DNA of 64,000 nt from Bradyrhizobium erythrophlei (GTDB lineage Bacteria > Pseudomonadota > Alphaproteobacteria > Rhizobiales > Xanthobacteraceae): NCBI RefSeq assembly GCF_900142985.1, contig NZ_LT670849.1, positions 248,001 to 312,000 of the forward strand. Direction: 5' to 3'. Below the pieces are notes generated by a model. The model did no database searches. It had not been told where the DNA came from and saw only the letters and a list, made by a program, of their open reading frames with translations. Positions 7,592 to 15,661 of the stretch are shown in pieces (position 1 is the first letter of the stretch; the number at the start of each line of letters is the position of its first letter). A program made the position numbers and the translations under genes.

Positions 7592-9148
7592 ATGACCCAT
7601 CCTATCGTGATAACGGCGGCCCATTGGGCCTATGTCGCCGGCATCCTCGCCGTCGTCCTGACGATGGTGCTGCGCGCGAATGTCGTGCTGCCCTCGATCG
7701 TCGCAACCTTCGTCGTGGCATTGGCCTGGACGGCAAGTCCTGTCGGCGCGGTGGCGAGCATCTTCAACGCAAGCTTCGTCGCCGCCAAGGAGCTGTTCAA
7801 CATTTTCCTGGTGATCTCCCTGATCACGGCGCTGTTGAACGCCCTGAAAACGCTGCGCTCCGACGTGCTGATGGTGCAGCCGTTCCGTGCCATCATGGGC
7901 AACGGCCATCAGGCCTTCTTCATCCTCGCCGCGGTCACCTACGTGATCTCGCTGTTCTTCTGGCCGACGCCGGCGGTGCCGCTGGTCTCGGCCGTGCTGC
8001 TCCCCGCGGCCATCGCGGTCGGACTGTCGCCGCTGGCTGGCGCCATGGCCATTGCGATTGCGGGTCAAGGCATGGCCCTTTCCTCGGACTATGTCATCGG
8101 CGTTGCCCCTGCCATCAGCGCCAAGGCGGCGGGAGCGACGGTGAGCGCTGCGGCCGTTGCCGATCGTGCGCTCGCGCTCTCGCTGATCGCAGGCGGGGTT
8201 GCCTTGCTGCTTGCCTACCTCACGATCCGTCGCCGCAAGCTGATTCAGCCGGGAAGCGAAGCGCTGCTGGAACAATGGCAGCGGCAGTCGGGCAACGGCG
8301 ATGCCAAGCAACTGGAAGCCGCCGGCACGTTCGACAAGGCGGAGATCGCCCGGGGGACGAGCTACGAGGAGCCGCTCGCGATCGACGACAAGCTCCGCCA
8401 CCATCTGCCGCTGATCGACAAGCGCCGCGCCGGCTGGTCAAAGCTGTTTGCCATTCTTACCCCGCTCGGCTTTGCCGCCGTGATCGCGGTGATGATCCTG
8501 CCGAAGCTCGGGCTTCGCGGCATTTTCACCGAATTGAAGGGCGGCGATGCAGCCGCGCTCGTCGGCGGCATGGGCGCCGTGCTGATGATCCTGGCGACGA
8601 TCGCCGCCGAAGGCGCCCGCAAAAGCCTGGACGTCTGCGCCGAACACATCACCGACGGCTTCGTCTTCGCCTTCAAGGCGATGGGATCGGTACTGCCGAT
8701 CGCAGGCTTCTTCTTCATGGGCGCCGGCGGCGATCTTGCCGCCGGAATCCTGAACGTGCCGGCTGGCGAGGCACCTCCCCTCTTGTTCGATCTCGTTCAG
8801 ACCGCCCAGGCCTTTATTCCGCAGAACCATTATCTGGTCGCCTTCGGCGTACTCCTGGTCGGCATGATCACCGGCATCGACGGATCAGGTTTCGCCGGGC
8901 TGCCGCTGACCGGCTCACTCTCGGGCGCGCTCGGGCCTGCGGTCGGACTCAATGTCGCAACGCTCTGCGCTGTCGGCCAGATGGGCGCGGTCTGGACCGG
9001 CGGCGGGACGCTGATCGCCTGGTCGTCGCTGATTGCGGTTGCCGGCTTTGCCCGTGTCCCCGTGCTGGAGACCGTGCGCATGCTGCTTGTGCCCGTCCTC
9101 ACCGGCCTGTTCGTCGCGACCGTCTGTGCCGTCCTGTTCTGGAGCTGA
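7592..9148 (+). CDS. Polytopic inner-membrane transporter, substrate unknown
   Basis: A 518-residue protein with about 12 hydrophobic spans and a long polar loop at about residues 215-285. Repeated Gly/Pro-rich re-entrant-like segments (FFWPTPAVPLVSAVLLPAA; GIDGSGFAGLPLTGSLSG) resemble ion-transporter-superfamily carriers for organic anions, but I cannot assign a family with certainty. The ATG at 7592 follows AAGAAGG. It is the first gene of the plus-strand arm and ends 4 nt before the aldehyde dehydrogenase start, so the two are surely co-transcribed. It probably imports the substrate, or an organic acid intermediate, of the pathway encoded around it. Confidence 0.75.
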   Translation: MTHPIVITAAHWAYVAGILAVVLTMVLRANVVLPSIVATFVVALAWTASPVGAVASIFNASFVAAKELFNIFLVISLITALLNALKTLRSDVLMVQPFRAIMGNGHQAFFILAAVTYVISLFFWPTPAVPLVSAVLLPAAIAVGLSPLAGAMAIAIAGQGMALSSDYVIGVAPAISAKAAGATVSAAAVADRALALSLIAGGVALLLAYLTIRRRKLIQPGSEALLEQWQRQSGNGDAKQLEAAGTFDKAEIARGTSYEEPLAIDDKLRHHLPLIDKRRAGWSKLFAILTPLGFAAVIAVMILPKLGLRGIFTELKGGDAAALVGGMGAVLMILATIAAEGARKSLDVCAEHITDGFVFAFKAMGSVLPIAGFFFMGAGGDLAAGILNVPAGEAPPLLFDLVQTAQAFIPQNHYLVAFGVLLVGMITGIDGSGFAGLPLTGSLSGALGPAVGLNVATLCAVGQMGAVWTGGGTLIAWSSLIAVAGFARVPVLETVRMLLVPVLTGLFVATVCAVLFWS

Positions 9149-9152
9149 AACC

Positions 9153-10637
9153 ATGAGCCTTGCTGCCGAATTGCCGCTGCGCCGGCAAGACCTCAAGTCT
9201 TTCAACAATTACATCGGCGGCGAATGGGTGGCCGCCTCGAGCGGCGAATGGCTCGACAACATCAACCCGGCCGACACCAGCGACATCGTCGGCCGGTTTG
9301 CCGCCTCGACCGCTGGCGATGCGGAAGCCGCCGTCCGCGCGGCCACCAGCGCATTTCCGGTGTGGCGAAAGACCCCGATCTCTGCGCGCGCCAGGATCCT
9401 CAACAAGGCGGCCGATTATCTCGAAGCCAATGCCGAGACATTCGCCGCCGAGATGACGCGCGAAATGGGAAAGCCGCTCAATCTCGCCAAGGACGAAATC
9501 CTCCGCTCGGCGCAGACACTGCGCTTTTACGCCGTGGAAGGTCAGTCCTTGGCCGGCGAAGTCTTTCCGCAAGACGACGCAGGCATGATTGTCTACACCG
9601 AGCGTGAACCGCTCGGCGTGGTGTCGGTAATCACACCGTGGAATTTTCCGACCTCGATCCCGGCGCGCAAGATCGCGCCTGCCCTGATCACCGGCAACAC
9701 CGTGGTATTCAAGCCTTCCTCCGACGCGCCACTGTCGGGCTATCGGCTGACCGAAGCCTTCGTGGCCGCCGGACTGCCGAAGGGCGTCTTGAACTTCATC
9801 AACGGGCGCGCCGGCGACGTCGGTGCAGCGGTCACCACGCCCACAGTCGTCCGCGCGATCTCCTTCACCGGCTCGACGGCGGCCGGGGAGCAGATCCATC
9901 GTTCGGTCGGCATCACCACGCGCACGCAGATGGAACTGGGCGGCAAGAACCCGCTGATCGTGATGGACGATGCCGATCTCGACAAGGCGGCCGATCTCGC
10001 CGTCAAGGGCGGGCTTTCGCTGAGCGGACAGGCCTGTACCGGCACCAGCCGCGTGCTGGTGATGCGTGCGGTCAGGGCCGCCTTCACCGAAAACCTGATC
10101 GCGAAGATCAAGGCGCTGAAGATCGGCAACGGCATGACCGCGGGCAACGATATCGGTCCGCTCGCTACCGCCAGGCAGCTCGAGACCGTACTGCGCTATG
10201 TCGACATCGGTAAGAACGAAGCGAAATGGCTCTATGGCGGTGATCGCCTGGCCGGCCCCGGCTACGACAACGGCTATTACGTCCGGCCTGCCGTGTTCAC
10301 CGACGTCACTCAAGCCATGCGAATTGCGCGCGAGGAGATTTTCGGGCCCGTGCTCGCCCTGATCGAGGTCGAGAGCTATGAGGACGCGATCACGAAGGCC
10401 AATGACAGCGAGTATGGCCTGTCCGCGGCAATCGCGACCCGCAACCCTTCGCTGATGCACGCGTTTGCCCGCGACATCGAGGCCGGCACCGTCAAGATCA
10501 ACCGGACCACGACAGGCAATCTGATCAACGCGCCGTTTGGCGGCGTCAAGCGCTCCTCGACCTCGACATTCCGCGAGTCCGGTCGCGTGGGACTCGAGTT
10601 CTACACCCAGATCAAAACGATCTACCGCGGCACCTGA
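9153..10637 (+). CDS. NAD(P)-dependent aldehyde dehydrogenase
   Basis: A 494-residue class 3-fold aldehyde dehydrogenase of normal length. The catalytic set is complete: N164 (TPWNFPTSIP), K187 (VVFKPSSDAP), the FTGSTAAGE coenzyme loop, general base E261 (MELGGKNP) and nucleophile C295 (SGQACTGTS). Sequence style is near the succinate-semialdehyde / 2-oxoglutarate-semialdehyde group, but the substrate cannot be fixed. The ATG at 9153 follows the transporter stop by 4 nt; an earlier in-frame start lies inside the transporter gene. In context it should oxidise the aldehyde made by, or downstream of, the diiron oxidase to a carboxylic acid. Confidence 0.88.
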   Translation: MSLAAELPLRRQDLKSFNNYIGGEWVAASSGEWLDNINPADTSDIVGRFAASTAGDAEAAVRAATSAFPVWRKTPISARARILNKAADYLEANAETFAAEMTREMGKPLNLAKDEILRSAQTLRFYAVEGQSLAGEVFPQDDAGMIVYTEREPLGVVSVITPWNFPTSIPARKIAPALITGNTVVFKPSSDAPLSGYRLTEAFVAAGLPKGVLNFINGRAGDVGAAVTTPTVVRAISFTGSTAAGEQIHRSVGITTRTQMELGGKNPLIVMDDADLDKAADLAVKGGLSLSGQACTGTSRVLVMRAVRAAFTENLIAKIKALKIGNGMTAGNDIGPLATARQLETVLRYVDIGKNEAKWLYGGDRLAGPGYDNGYYVRPAVFTDVTQAMRIAREEIFGPVLALIEVESYEDAITKANDSEYGLSAAIATRNPSLMHAFARDIEAGTVKINRTTTGNLINAPFGGVKRSSTSTFRESGRVGLEFYTQIKTIYRGT

Positions 10638-10656
10638 CCTCAAGAACGGACAAGAC

Positions 10657-11133
10657 ATGCGACAGACATTCAAGCTCGAGCGCGCCGAGGCGAGACTGAT
10701 GGCGGCGGCGGCAATTGCCAAGGCCGAAGAGATCAGGGTATTCGAGACAGTGTGCATCGCCGACGACGGCGGCCACCCCTTACTGATCGAGCGCATGGAC
10801 GGCGCGCGCATCACAGGTCCCCAGATCGCCTGGAACAAGGCCTTCACCGCCGCCGGCCACAAGCGCTCGACCCATCTGTTCAACCAGACGCCGAACGGCC
10901 CTGCCCTGCCCGGCAACGAGGCTTTCGGAATCCAGTGGAGCTTTGAAGGCCGTTTTGCGGTGTTCGTCGGCGGTTATCCGATCGTGGTCGACGGCGAGGT
11001 GGTCGGTGGCGTCGGCTTGAGCGGCGGCAATGGCGAGCAGGATACGGCTTGCGGTGTCGCCGCGTTGAAAGCTCTTCAAGAACATTTCGGTTCAAAGCAT
11101 CACGTGCTGGTCCAGGCTGACATCAAGCTCTGA
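10657..11133 (+). CDS. GlcG/HbpS-family protein (DUF336, heme-binding-like)
   Basis: A 158-residue cytoplasmic protein of the DUF336 fold: the N-terminal helix LERAEARLMAAAAIAKAEE, a central strand pair around VCIADDGGHPLLIERMDGA, and the glycine-rich VVGGVGLSGGNGEQD loop that marks the family. Members bind heme or small acids and often sit beside catabolic dehydrogenases, with unclear roles. The ATG at 10657 is 19 nt after the aldehyde dehydrogenase stop; an upstream extension overlaps that gene and was dropped. It is the last gene of the plus-strand arm and converges on the Rid gene. Confidence 0.8.
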   Translation: MRQTFKLERAEARLMAAAAIAKAEEIRVFETVCIADDGGHPLLIERMDGARITGPQIAWNKAFTAAGHKRSTHLFNQTPNGPALPGNEAFGIQWSFEGRFAVFVGGYPIVVDGEVVGGVGLSGGNGEQDTACGVAALKALQEHFGSKHHVLVQADIKL

Positions 11134-11178
11134 GCAAAAGCAGCATTCGCGGAAATTGTCGAGCTGGTTTGGATTTTC

Positions 11179-11220
11179 CGCCGGCTCATACCGATCAACT
11201 ACGCTGGTAGCCAGCCGGCG
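11179..11220. other. Inverted repeat between convergent genes
   Basis: CGCCGGCT (11179-11186) and AGCCGGCG (11213-11220) are exact complements with a 26-nt loop, in the 127-bp gap between the GlcG-like gene and the Rid gene. It could mark the 3' end of both transcripts, but there is no T-run typical of an intrinsic terminator. Confidence 0.45.
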
Positions 11221-11260
11221 CGAAATTCCCTAGCTCTATTTTGGCCGGTTGCGATTTAGC

Positions 11261-11665
11261 CTAAGCACCGGTCACCGCGAACAGATCGATCTCGATGAGA
11301 AAATCAGCGTGCGACAAGCGTGTCACACCGACAAGGGTGCTCGGCGGCGGGCGGTCCGGGTGCCATGGAAATGTCATCGCTGGATCGGTCTGGATTTTGA
11401 TAAATGCGTCCATATCGAGCACGTAAAGGCGACGGAACACGACGTCGTCCCAGGTCGCGCCGCCCGCTTTCAGCTGGATCGTCAGCGCCTCCATGACCCG
11501 ATGGTACTGGCCGCGCAAGTCGCCGACGAACATCGGCTTGTAGTTTTCGTCCGATGCCGTCTGCCCCGCAATGAAGATCATCTTGCTGGGACCCGCGACG
11601 GTGACGACGCGGCTGTAGGCCGGATGCTTGAACAACTCCGGCGGATGAATGAACTGTTTGTCCAA
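11261..11665 (-). CDS. RidA/YjgF/UK114-family protein (first copy)
   Basis: A 134-residue Rid-family subunit that should form trimers. The core is visible from VAGPSKMIFIAGQTA through VVFRRLYVLDMDAF to LIEIDLFAV. In enamine/imine deaminating RidA an arginine follows Pro-Ala before Ser/Thr in the last third; here the segment reads PPPSTLVGVTRL with no such arginine, so classical RidA activity is unlikely. I chose the TTG at 11665, preceded by GGGAGAG at good spacing; an upstream ATG would add 17 residues with no Rid similarity. It is the last gene of an eight-gene minus-strand operon that also starts with a Rid gene. Confidence 0.82.
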   Translation of the reverse strand: MDKQFIHPPELFKHPAYSRVVTVAGPSKMIFIAGQTASDENYKPMFVGDLRGQYHRVMEALTIQLKAGGATWDDVVFRRLYVLDMDAFIKIQTDPAMTFPWHPDRPPPSTLVGVTRLSHADFLIEIDLFAVTGA

Positions 11666-11729
11666 CGTCGTACTCTCCCTTCGCTTAATCCGTCGCAGAT
11701 AGGCGAACGCCGCCAAAGTGACCGGCGGC

Positions 11730-12326
11730 CTAGAATGTCGGAGGCGTGTTCAGCCACAGAATGCGCGCGACCTTCTTGCGATTATTGGTGTAGGAATGCG
11801 GCCTTTCCGACCGGAAATAGAAGCTATCCCCAGGGCGCAACTGATATTTTTTCTTGTCGACGATCAGTTCGATCTCGCCATCCAGCACATATCCGAACTC
11901 TTCGCCTTCGTGCTTGATGACCCCCTCACTGCCGCTGCCCGGTTCGATATCGTTGATATAGCCCGAGAGCAGATTTCCTCGACGGCTCGGTATCAGCGCC
12001 TCAAGCCTGTGCCCCTTACCCTGTCCGGCCTGGACCGTCGGACGTTCGCCTTGGCGGAGCACGACGCTTGAATCCTCGACGCCGCCGTCCTGAAACAATC
12101 CCGATACAGGCATATCGAGCGCCATCGCTACACGGTGCATCGTCTTGATCGAGGGGTTGGCGCTTCCATTCTCGATCCGGGACAAAAGAGATTCCGAACA
12201 CTCGGCCAACTCGGCGAGCCTTTTCAGCGTCAGCCCTTTGAGTAGACGCGTATGCCGCATCTTAAGGCCGACGCGGCTCTCGGGCATCGAGACGATCCTG
12301 TCTTTCTTGCGTGCCCCGGCAATCAT
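11730..12326 (-). CDS. XRE-family regulator with C-terminal cupin domain
   Basis: The protein has a helix-turn-helix at about residues 15-70 (LAELAECSESLLSRIE) and a cupin barrel at about 110-198 (KHEGEEFGYVLDGEIEL, then PGDSFYFRSERPHSY). This architecture (PuuR-like) binds a small effector or metal in the barrel and usually represses amine or amino-acid catabolic genes. The ATG at 12326 follows GGGAAG; a longer frame to 12392 has no supporting site. It lies inside the ABC/DUF1989/Rid operon and is its likely local regulator. A CATGCAAG half-site at 12434-12441, just upstream, also occurs in the palindrome before the first gene of the operon (17755-17767). Confidence 0.87.
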   Translation of the reverse strand: MIAGARKKDRIVSMPESRVGLKMRHTRLLKGLTLKRLAELAECSESLLSRIENGSANPSIKTMHRVAMALDMPVSGLFQDGGVEDSSVVLRQGERPTVQAGQGKGHRLEALIPSRRGNLLSGYINDIEPGSGSEGVIKHEGEEFGYVLDGEIELIVDKKKYQLRPGDSFYFRSERPHSYTNNRKKVARILWLNTPPTF

Positions 12327-12474
12327 TATTCGCTTCCCATGGACGTTTGTTGGACAGAGGGCCGGCGCGCCCGATACGTTGCCGCCAGCCATCCCTTCCG
12401 CTTCTATAAGTTGTCAGCCGGTACATACACAAGCATGCAAGCGTTTCCCAGCCAAGCCAGTCATCGCGGCCGTT

Positions 12475-13407
12475 TCACTCCTTCGGTACGTGCTTGGGGC
12501 CGCGCATGAACTCGCCGATCCACCATGTAAAGAACACGTATCGCAGGACATCGGCATCGGTGTTGCCATACTTACCGGTTCTGGCGAGTTCAGAGAGCAA
12601 ACTCATCTCTTCGGCGCTCAGTTCAATCTCGAGATCGGCGATCTGGATCGGCACGTTGGTGAAGTCAGGCTCGTAGGCCGCATCCTTGCAAAGCTCGCGA
12701 TCCGCCTTGATGTTCTTGACCTTGAAATCGAGCGGGTTGCGCTGACTGCGCATTTTCGGAGGCTCGGTGACACGGGCCCAGTCCGCTTCCGTCCCTTCAT
12801 AAAGGCTCAGCTTCAGCGGCTTGAGCTCGAAATCGCTGGTCATCATGACGTCCGCACCGCAGACATTGGGTACCGCAAGCACGTCGATCATCGCCAGTAG
12901 CTCGACATGGTCGCCCGGCCCCGCGGTGTTTTTCGCGATGAAGGGGTGGCCATCCTGGCCGACACCGGTATGCATGAAGAAATTGAACGAGTCGTGCACA
13001 TCGTCGGGAGTCAGCCCGTATTCACGCTGCGCTTCGGCCTGAATGTCGTGGCAATTCGTGTGCACCGGCAGACCGTACTGATATTCGAACAGAAATGCGC
13101 TGCATCGCGGATAGAGAACGTCGTTGGTGCCGACTGTGTCCTCGATGATCGCCATCATCGGACGCTCGCGCGGCGGCGCCGACCATAGGAAATCGCCCTT
13201 GGTCGGATGCAGTCCATGAAGATGACGCGTTCGGCCGGTGTGGAAGAACTCCTTGTAGTCGTGCAAGTTAAAACAGTTGAAGTCAGCGCATTGCCGGCCG
13301 CTCGTTTGAGAAATCCGAAGAACTTGCCCGCGCCGCATTTCCAGCGCCTTGCCCGTTCCGGGCTGAATGATGAGCTCGTAAAGCAGCTTGCGGTCGGACG
13401 AGGTCAT
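12475..13407 (-). CDS. DUF1989 (urea carboxylase-associated) family protein with RHH-like C-terminus
   Basis: A 310-residue protein. Residues about 10-235 form the DUF1989 domain found beside urea carboxylase and in aminomethyl-type catabolism (RISQTSGRQCADFNCFNL, MAIIEDTVGTNDVLYPRC, HTNCHDIQAEAQREYG); Cys and His residues suggest a metal-binding enzyme. The last 60 residues differ from the plain family: LEIELSAEEMSLLSELA, then RTGKYGNTDADVLRYVF, which looks like a ribbon-helix-helix strand and helices. Its ATG overlaps the stop of the 53-residue RHH gene (ATGA), so the two are translationally coupled. The reaction is unknown. The neighbours (ribose-type ABC importer, two Rid proteins) suggest degradation of an imported nitrogen compound. 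Confidence 0.8.
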   Translation of the reverse strand: MTSSDRKLLYELIIQPGTGKALEMRRGQVLRISQTSGRQCADFNCFNLHDYKEFFHTGRTRHLHGLHPTKGDFLWSAPPRERPMMAIIEDTVGTNDVLYPRCSAFLFEYQYGLPVHTNCHDIQAEAQREYGLTPDDVHDSFNFFMHTGVGQDGHPFIAKNTAGPGDHVELLAMIDVLAVPNVCGADVMMTSDFELKPLKLSLYEGTEADWARVTEPPKMRSQRNPLDFKVKNIKADRELCKDAAYEPDFTNVPIQIADLEIELSAEEMSLLSELARTGKYGNTDADVLRYVFFTWWIGEFMRGPKHVPKE

Positions 13408-13565
13408 TGGTTTTTTTCCGGCTGCGGAAGGTTGGCTTTGGCAAATTCGCGCAAGGCGCGGCGGATAAGATCCTTACGACTATTGCTCTCCCCCGACCTG
13501 ACCGTGTTGTCGATCAACTCGAGTTGCTGTTGATTAAGACGTAGCTTGATCTTGGTCATTGTCAT
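13404..13565 (-). CDS. 53-residue ribbon-helix-helix (CopG/Arc-like) protein
   Basis: A short gene. The product starts MTMTKIKLRLNQQQLELID and continues with NTVRSGESNSRKDLIRRAL before a Pro/Lys tail. The order beta strand (KIKLRL), helix, SRKDLI turn and helix is the RHH dimerisation and DNA-binding fold. The ATG at 13565 is preceded by GGGTGAG. Its TGA overlaps the ATG of the DUF1989 gene. The downstream protein ends in a segment of the same pattern (strand, helix, SGxxGN-like turn, helix), so hetero-association is possible. It may be an autoregulator of the operon or a small subunit of the enzyme; the sequence cannot decide. Confidence 0.75.
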   Translation of the reverse strand: MTMTKIKLRLNQQQLELIDNTVRSGESNSRKDLIRRALREFAKANLPQPEKNQ

Positions 13566-13589
13566 GATGCTCACCCTACGGACGGACGG

Positions 13590-13613
13590 TCCCGCGCCCC
13601 GAAGGGCGCGGGA
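13590..13613 (-). promoter_or_regulatory. UUCG-capped stem-loop after the substrate-binding protein gene
   Basis: On the minus strand a perfect 10-bp GC-rich stem (TCCCGCGCCC / GGGCGCGGGA) closes a TTCG loop, that is C(UUCG)G in RNA, an exceptionally stable tetraloop. It lies 19 nt after the binding-protein stop and before the RHH gene. No T-run follows, so it is more likely an mRNA-stabilising or processing hairpin than a terminator. Confidence 0.75.
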
Positions 13614-13632
13614 ATTTTGACGTTCTTGTCGA

Positions 13633-14610
13633 TTACGGGGTCCAACCTTTGGGCGCCTGCATGCCGGTTTTGTCGATTGAGTTCAGGTTCGCCATTGTCA
13701 CGGGCACGAGCGGCACTTCGACTTTCTTGGTAGGGAGTGGCTTGCTCTTTACGAGCGCATCCATCATCTGGACCGCCGTGCGGCCGATCATCACGGGTTG
13801 CTGCGCCACAACGTAATCCGCGCAGCCGGCCCGCATCATTTCCTCGGCGGCCTCGCCCAGCACCGCGAACAGCACTTTCACCTTGCCGCACTTTTGCGCG
13901 CCTTGTGCCGCGCGTGCCGCGCCGACGCCGTATGTATCATCGGCGCCGTACAGCATGTCGACCTGGGGAAACCGCTGTAGGAAGTCGCTGGCCAGCGAAA
14001 GCGCAATTGCGGGGTCCTGCTCGCTGGTCTGTTCGGCGACAATCTTGATATTGCCGCCGGCAAGATCTTCCTTGAAGCAGCGAAGGCGGTCGGACGCCCA
14101 GAACGCGCCAGCGGGCCCGGCAAGCACGGCGATGGTACCGCCGTTCGGCAGCAAGACTTTGGCCCCCTTGGCAAGTTCGTGTCCAATGTTGCAGTGACTT
14201 GAAGATGCCGCTGCGTCGGCTTCGACATCGCTCGCCACGATCGGGCTACCAGCGCCGATCACCGGAATTTTCTCGGCCTTCGCCTCTTTCACCGCTCCGT
14301 TGAATGAAGCCGGATTGGCCGGATCGATCAGTATGGCCGCGACTTTCTGCACGACGAGATTGGAGAACTGGCTCACCTGCTTGTCGACGTTGGCGTATCC
14401 GCCGGCATCCTGAATGGTGACATCGTAGCCGAGCTTCTTCGCCTCGTCCGAAATTCCGTAGAGCACAGGCGTGAACCAGGGCCCTTTAATATTGGGCATC
14501 GACACGCCGATTTTATCGGCGGCGGAGGCCGGATTTGCGGCCAGGAGTGCTAGGACGCCAGCGGCGGCCAATACGGCAAGACGTGTTTTGGTAGGCGAGC
14601 GAGACTGCAT
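13633..14610 (-). CDS. Sugar-type (RbsB-like) ABC transporter substrate-binding protein
   Basis: A 325-residue periplasmic protein. The signal peptide (about residues 1-30, hydrophobic core VLAAAGVLALLAANP, cleavage near ASAAD) is followed by a two-lobed type I binding fold: IGVSMPNIKGPWFTP, KKLGYDVTIQDAGG, and the second-lobe segment VDMLYGADDTYGVGAARAA. The ATG at 14610 follows AGGAGAAATCAA; the longer frame runs into the permease gene. It belongs to the RbsB/LsrB class, but the operon content (DUF1989, Rid proteins) suggests a nitrogen-containing ligand rather than ribose. It is followed by a very stable hairpin that may raise its mRNA level over downstream genes. Confidence 0.85.
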   Translation of the reverse strand: MQSRSPTKTRLAVLAAAGVLALLAANPASAADKIGVSMPNIKGPWFTPVLYGISDEAKKLGYDVTIQDAGGYANVDKQVSQFSNLVVQKVAAILIDPANPASFNGAVKEAKAEKIPVIGAGSPIVASDVEADAAASSSHCNIGHELAKGAKVLLPNGGTIAVLAGPAGAFWASDRLRCFKEDLAGGNIKIVAEQTSEQDPAIALSLASDFLQRFPQVDMLYGADDTYGVGAARAAQGAQKCGKVKVLFAVLGEAAEEMMRAGCADYVVAQQPVMIGRTAVQMMDALVKSKPLPTKKVEVPLVPVTMANLNSIDKTGMQAPKGWTP

Positions 14611-14647
14611 TTGATTTCTCCTGTTTGCGTTCAATGTGGCAGATGCA

Positions 14648-15661
14648 TCAAGATCGTTTACCGACTCGGGAGCCAATGAAGGTCTGATCGAGAGAGACAG
14701 CGAGGATCAGCGCGCCGCCGATCACCATCATCTGCGTGTAAGACGGTACATTCAGCAAGTTCAGACCATTCGAGAGGATGCTGATGAACAGCACACCGAA
14801 GGCGACACCAACCACCGAACCGCGCCCGCCGAACAGTGAAACACCGCCGAGAACGACAGCGGCGACCGATTCCAGGGGAAGCGTCGCGCCGAGCGAAGGC
14901 TGGCCGGACGCGACACGGGCCGTCAGAATGAGAGAGCCGACCGAAGCACAGAGGCCACTGAGGACGTAAGCTGCGACCTTGACCGCGCCGATGGCAATCC
15001 CGGAAAGCCGTGCCGCTTCTTCATTGCCGCCAGTCGCATAGATCCGTCGACCCAATTTGGTGTAGCGCAACACGACGATGCAGATGGCCAGCACTGCGAG
15101 GGCAATAATGACCGGAATCGGAATGCCGAAGGCGCGCGCGTAGGCCAAGCTGGAGAAGGCTTCCGGAACGCCGGTGACCGCCACGCCACCACTGAGGCTC
15201 AGTGCGAGGCCAGAGACGACAGACATCATCGCCAAAGTCGCGATGAACGGAAAAACCTTGAAGCGTGTAATGACGATTCCGTTGGCGAGGCCGACGGCGG
15301 CGCCGGCCCCGAGCGACGCGGCAAGCCCCGCCCCGACGCCATGGTCACGCATGACCAGCGCCCCGATGATACTGACCAGGGCGACGATCGCGCCGACGGA
15401 AAGATCCAGACCTGCGGTCAGGATCGCGAAGGTCTGTCCAAAGGACACCGCTGCGAGCGCGGCAGCCGAGACCCCGATATTTCTGAAATTCGACAGCGAA
15501 AGGAAAACGTTCGAATTAATCGAGAAGAAGATCGCCATCGCGATGACAATGACAGGCAGCCCAACCTCGCGTCCGTAGCGCTGAAGGAACGCGACCGGCG
15601 TCGATCGGCCATCATCCTGGCTGGGAACGTCACCGGTTTTTTCGGATAGGCCGACGGTCAT
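14648..15661 (-). CDS. Sugar-type (RbsC-like) ABC transporter permease
   Basis: A 337-residue integral membrane protein with about ten spans. It carries RbsC landmarks: the SFGQTFAILTAGLDLSVGAI segment (about residues 75-95) and the coupling loop YATGGNEEAARLSGIAI (about 210-226). It forms a homodimeric channel with the upstream ATPase gene product. Its ATG overlaps the end of the ATPase gene by 4 nt (15658-15661), and the binding-protein gene follows after 37 nt. The family imports pentoses, autoinducer-2, polyols and some nitrogen compounds; the ligand here is open. Confidence 0.86.
   Translation of the reverse strand: MTVGLSEKTGDVPSQDDGRSTPVAFLQRYGREVGLPVIVIAMAIFFSINSNVFLSLSNFRNIGVSAAALAAVSFGQTFAILTAGLDLSVGAIVALVSIIGALVMRDHGVGAGLAASLGAGAAVGLANGIVITRFKVFPFIATLAMMSVVSGLALSLSGGVAVTGVPEAFSSLAYARAFGIPIPVIIALAVLAICIVVLRYTKLGRRIYATGGNEEAARLSGIAIGAVKVAAYVLSGLCASVGSLILTARVASGQPSLGATLPLESVAAVVLGGVSLFGGRGSVVGVAFGVLFISILSNGLNLLNVPSYTQMMVIGGALILAVSLDQTFIGSRVGKRS

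Noticed and set aside
9099..10916. A 605-codon minus-strand frame opposite the aldehyde dehydrogenase
   Set aside because: It covers the complete catalytic dehydrogenase gene on the other strand; its translation is Arg/Gly-rich without recognisable motifs.
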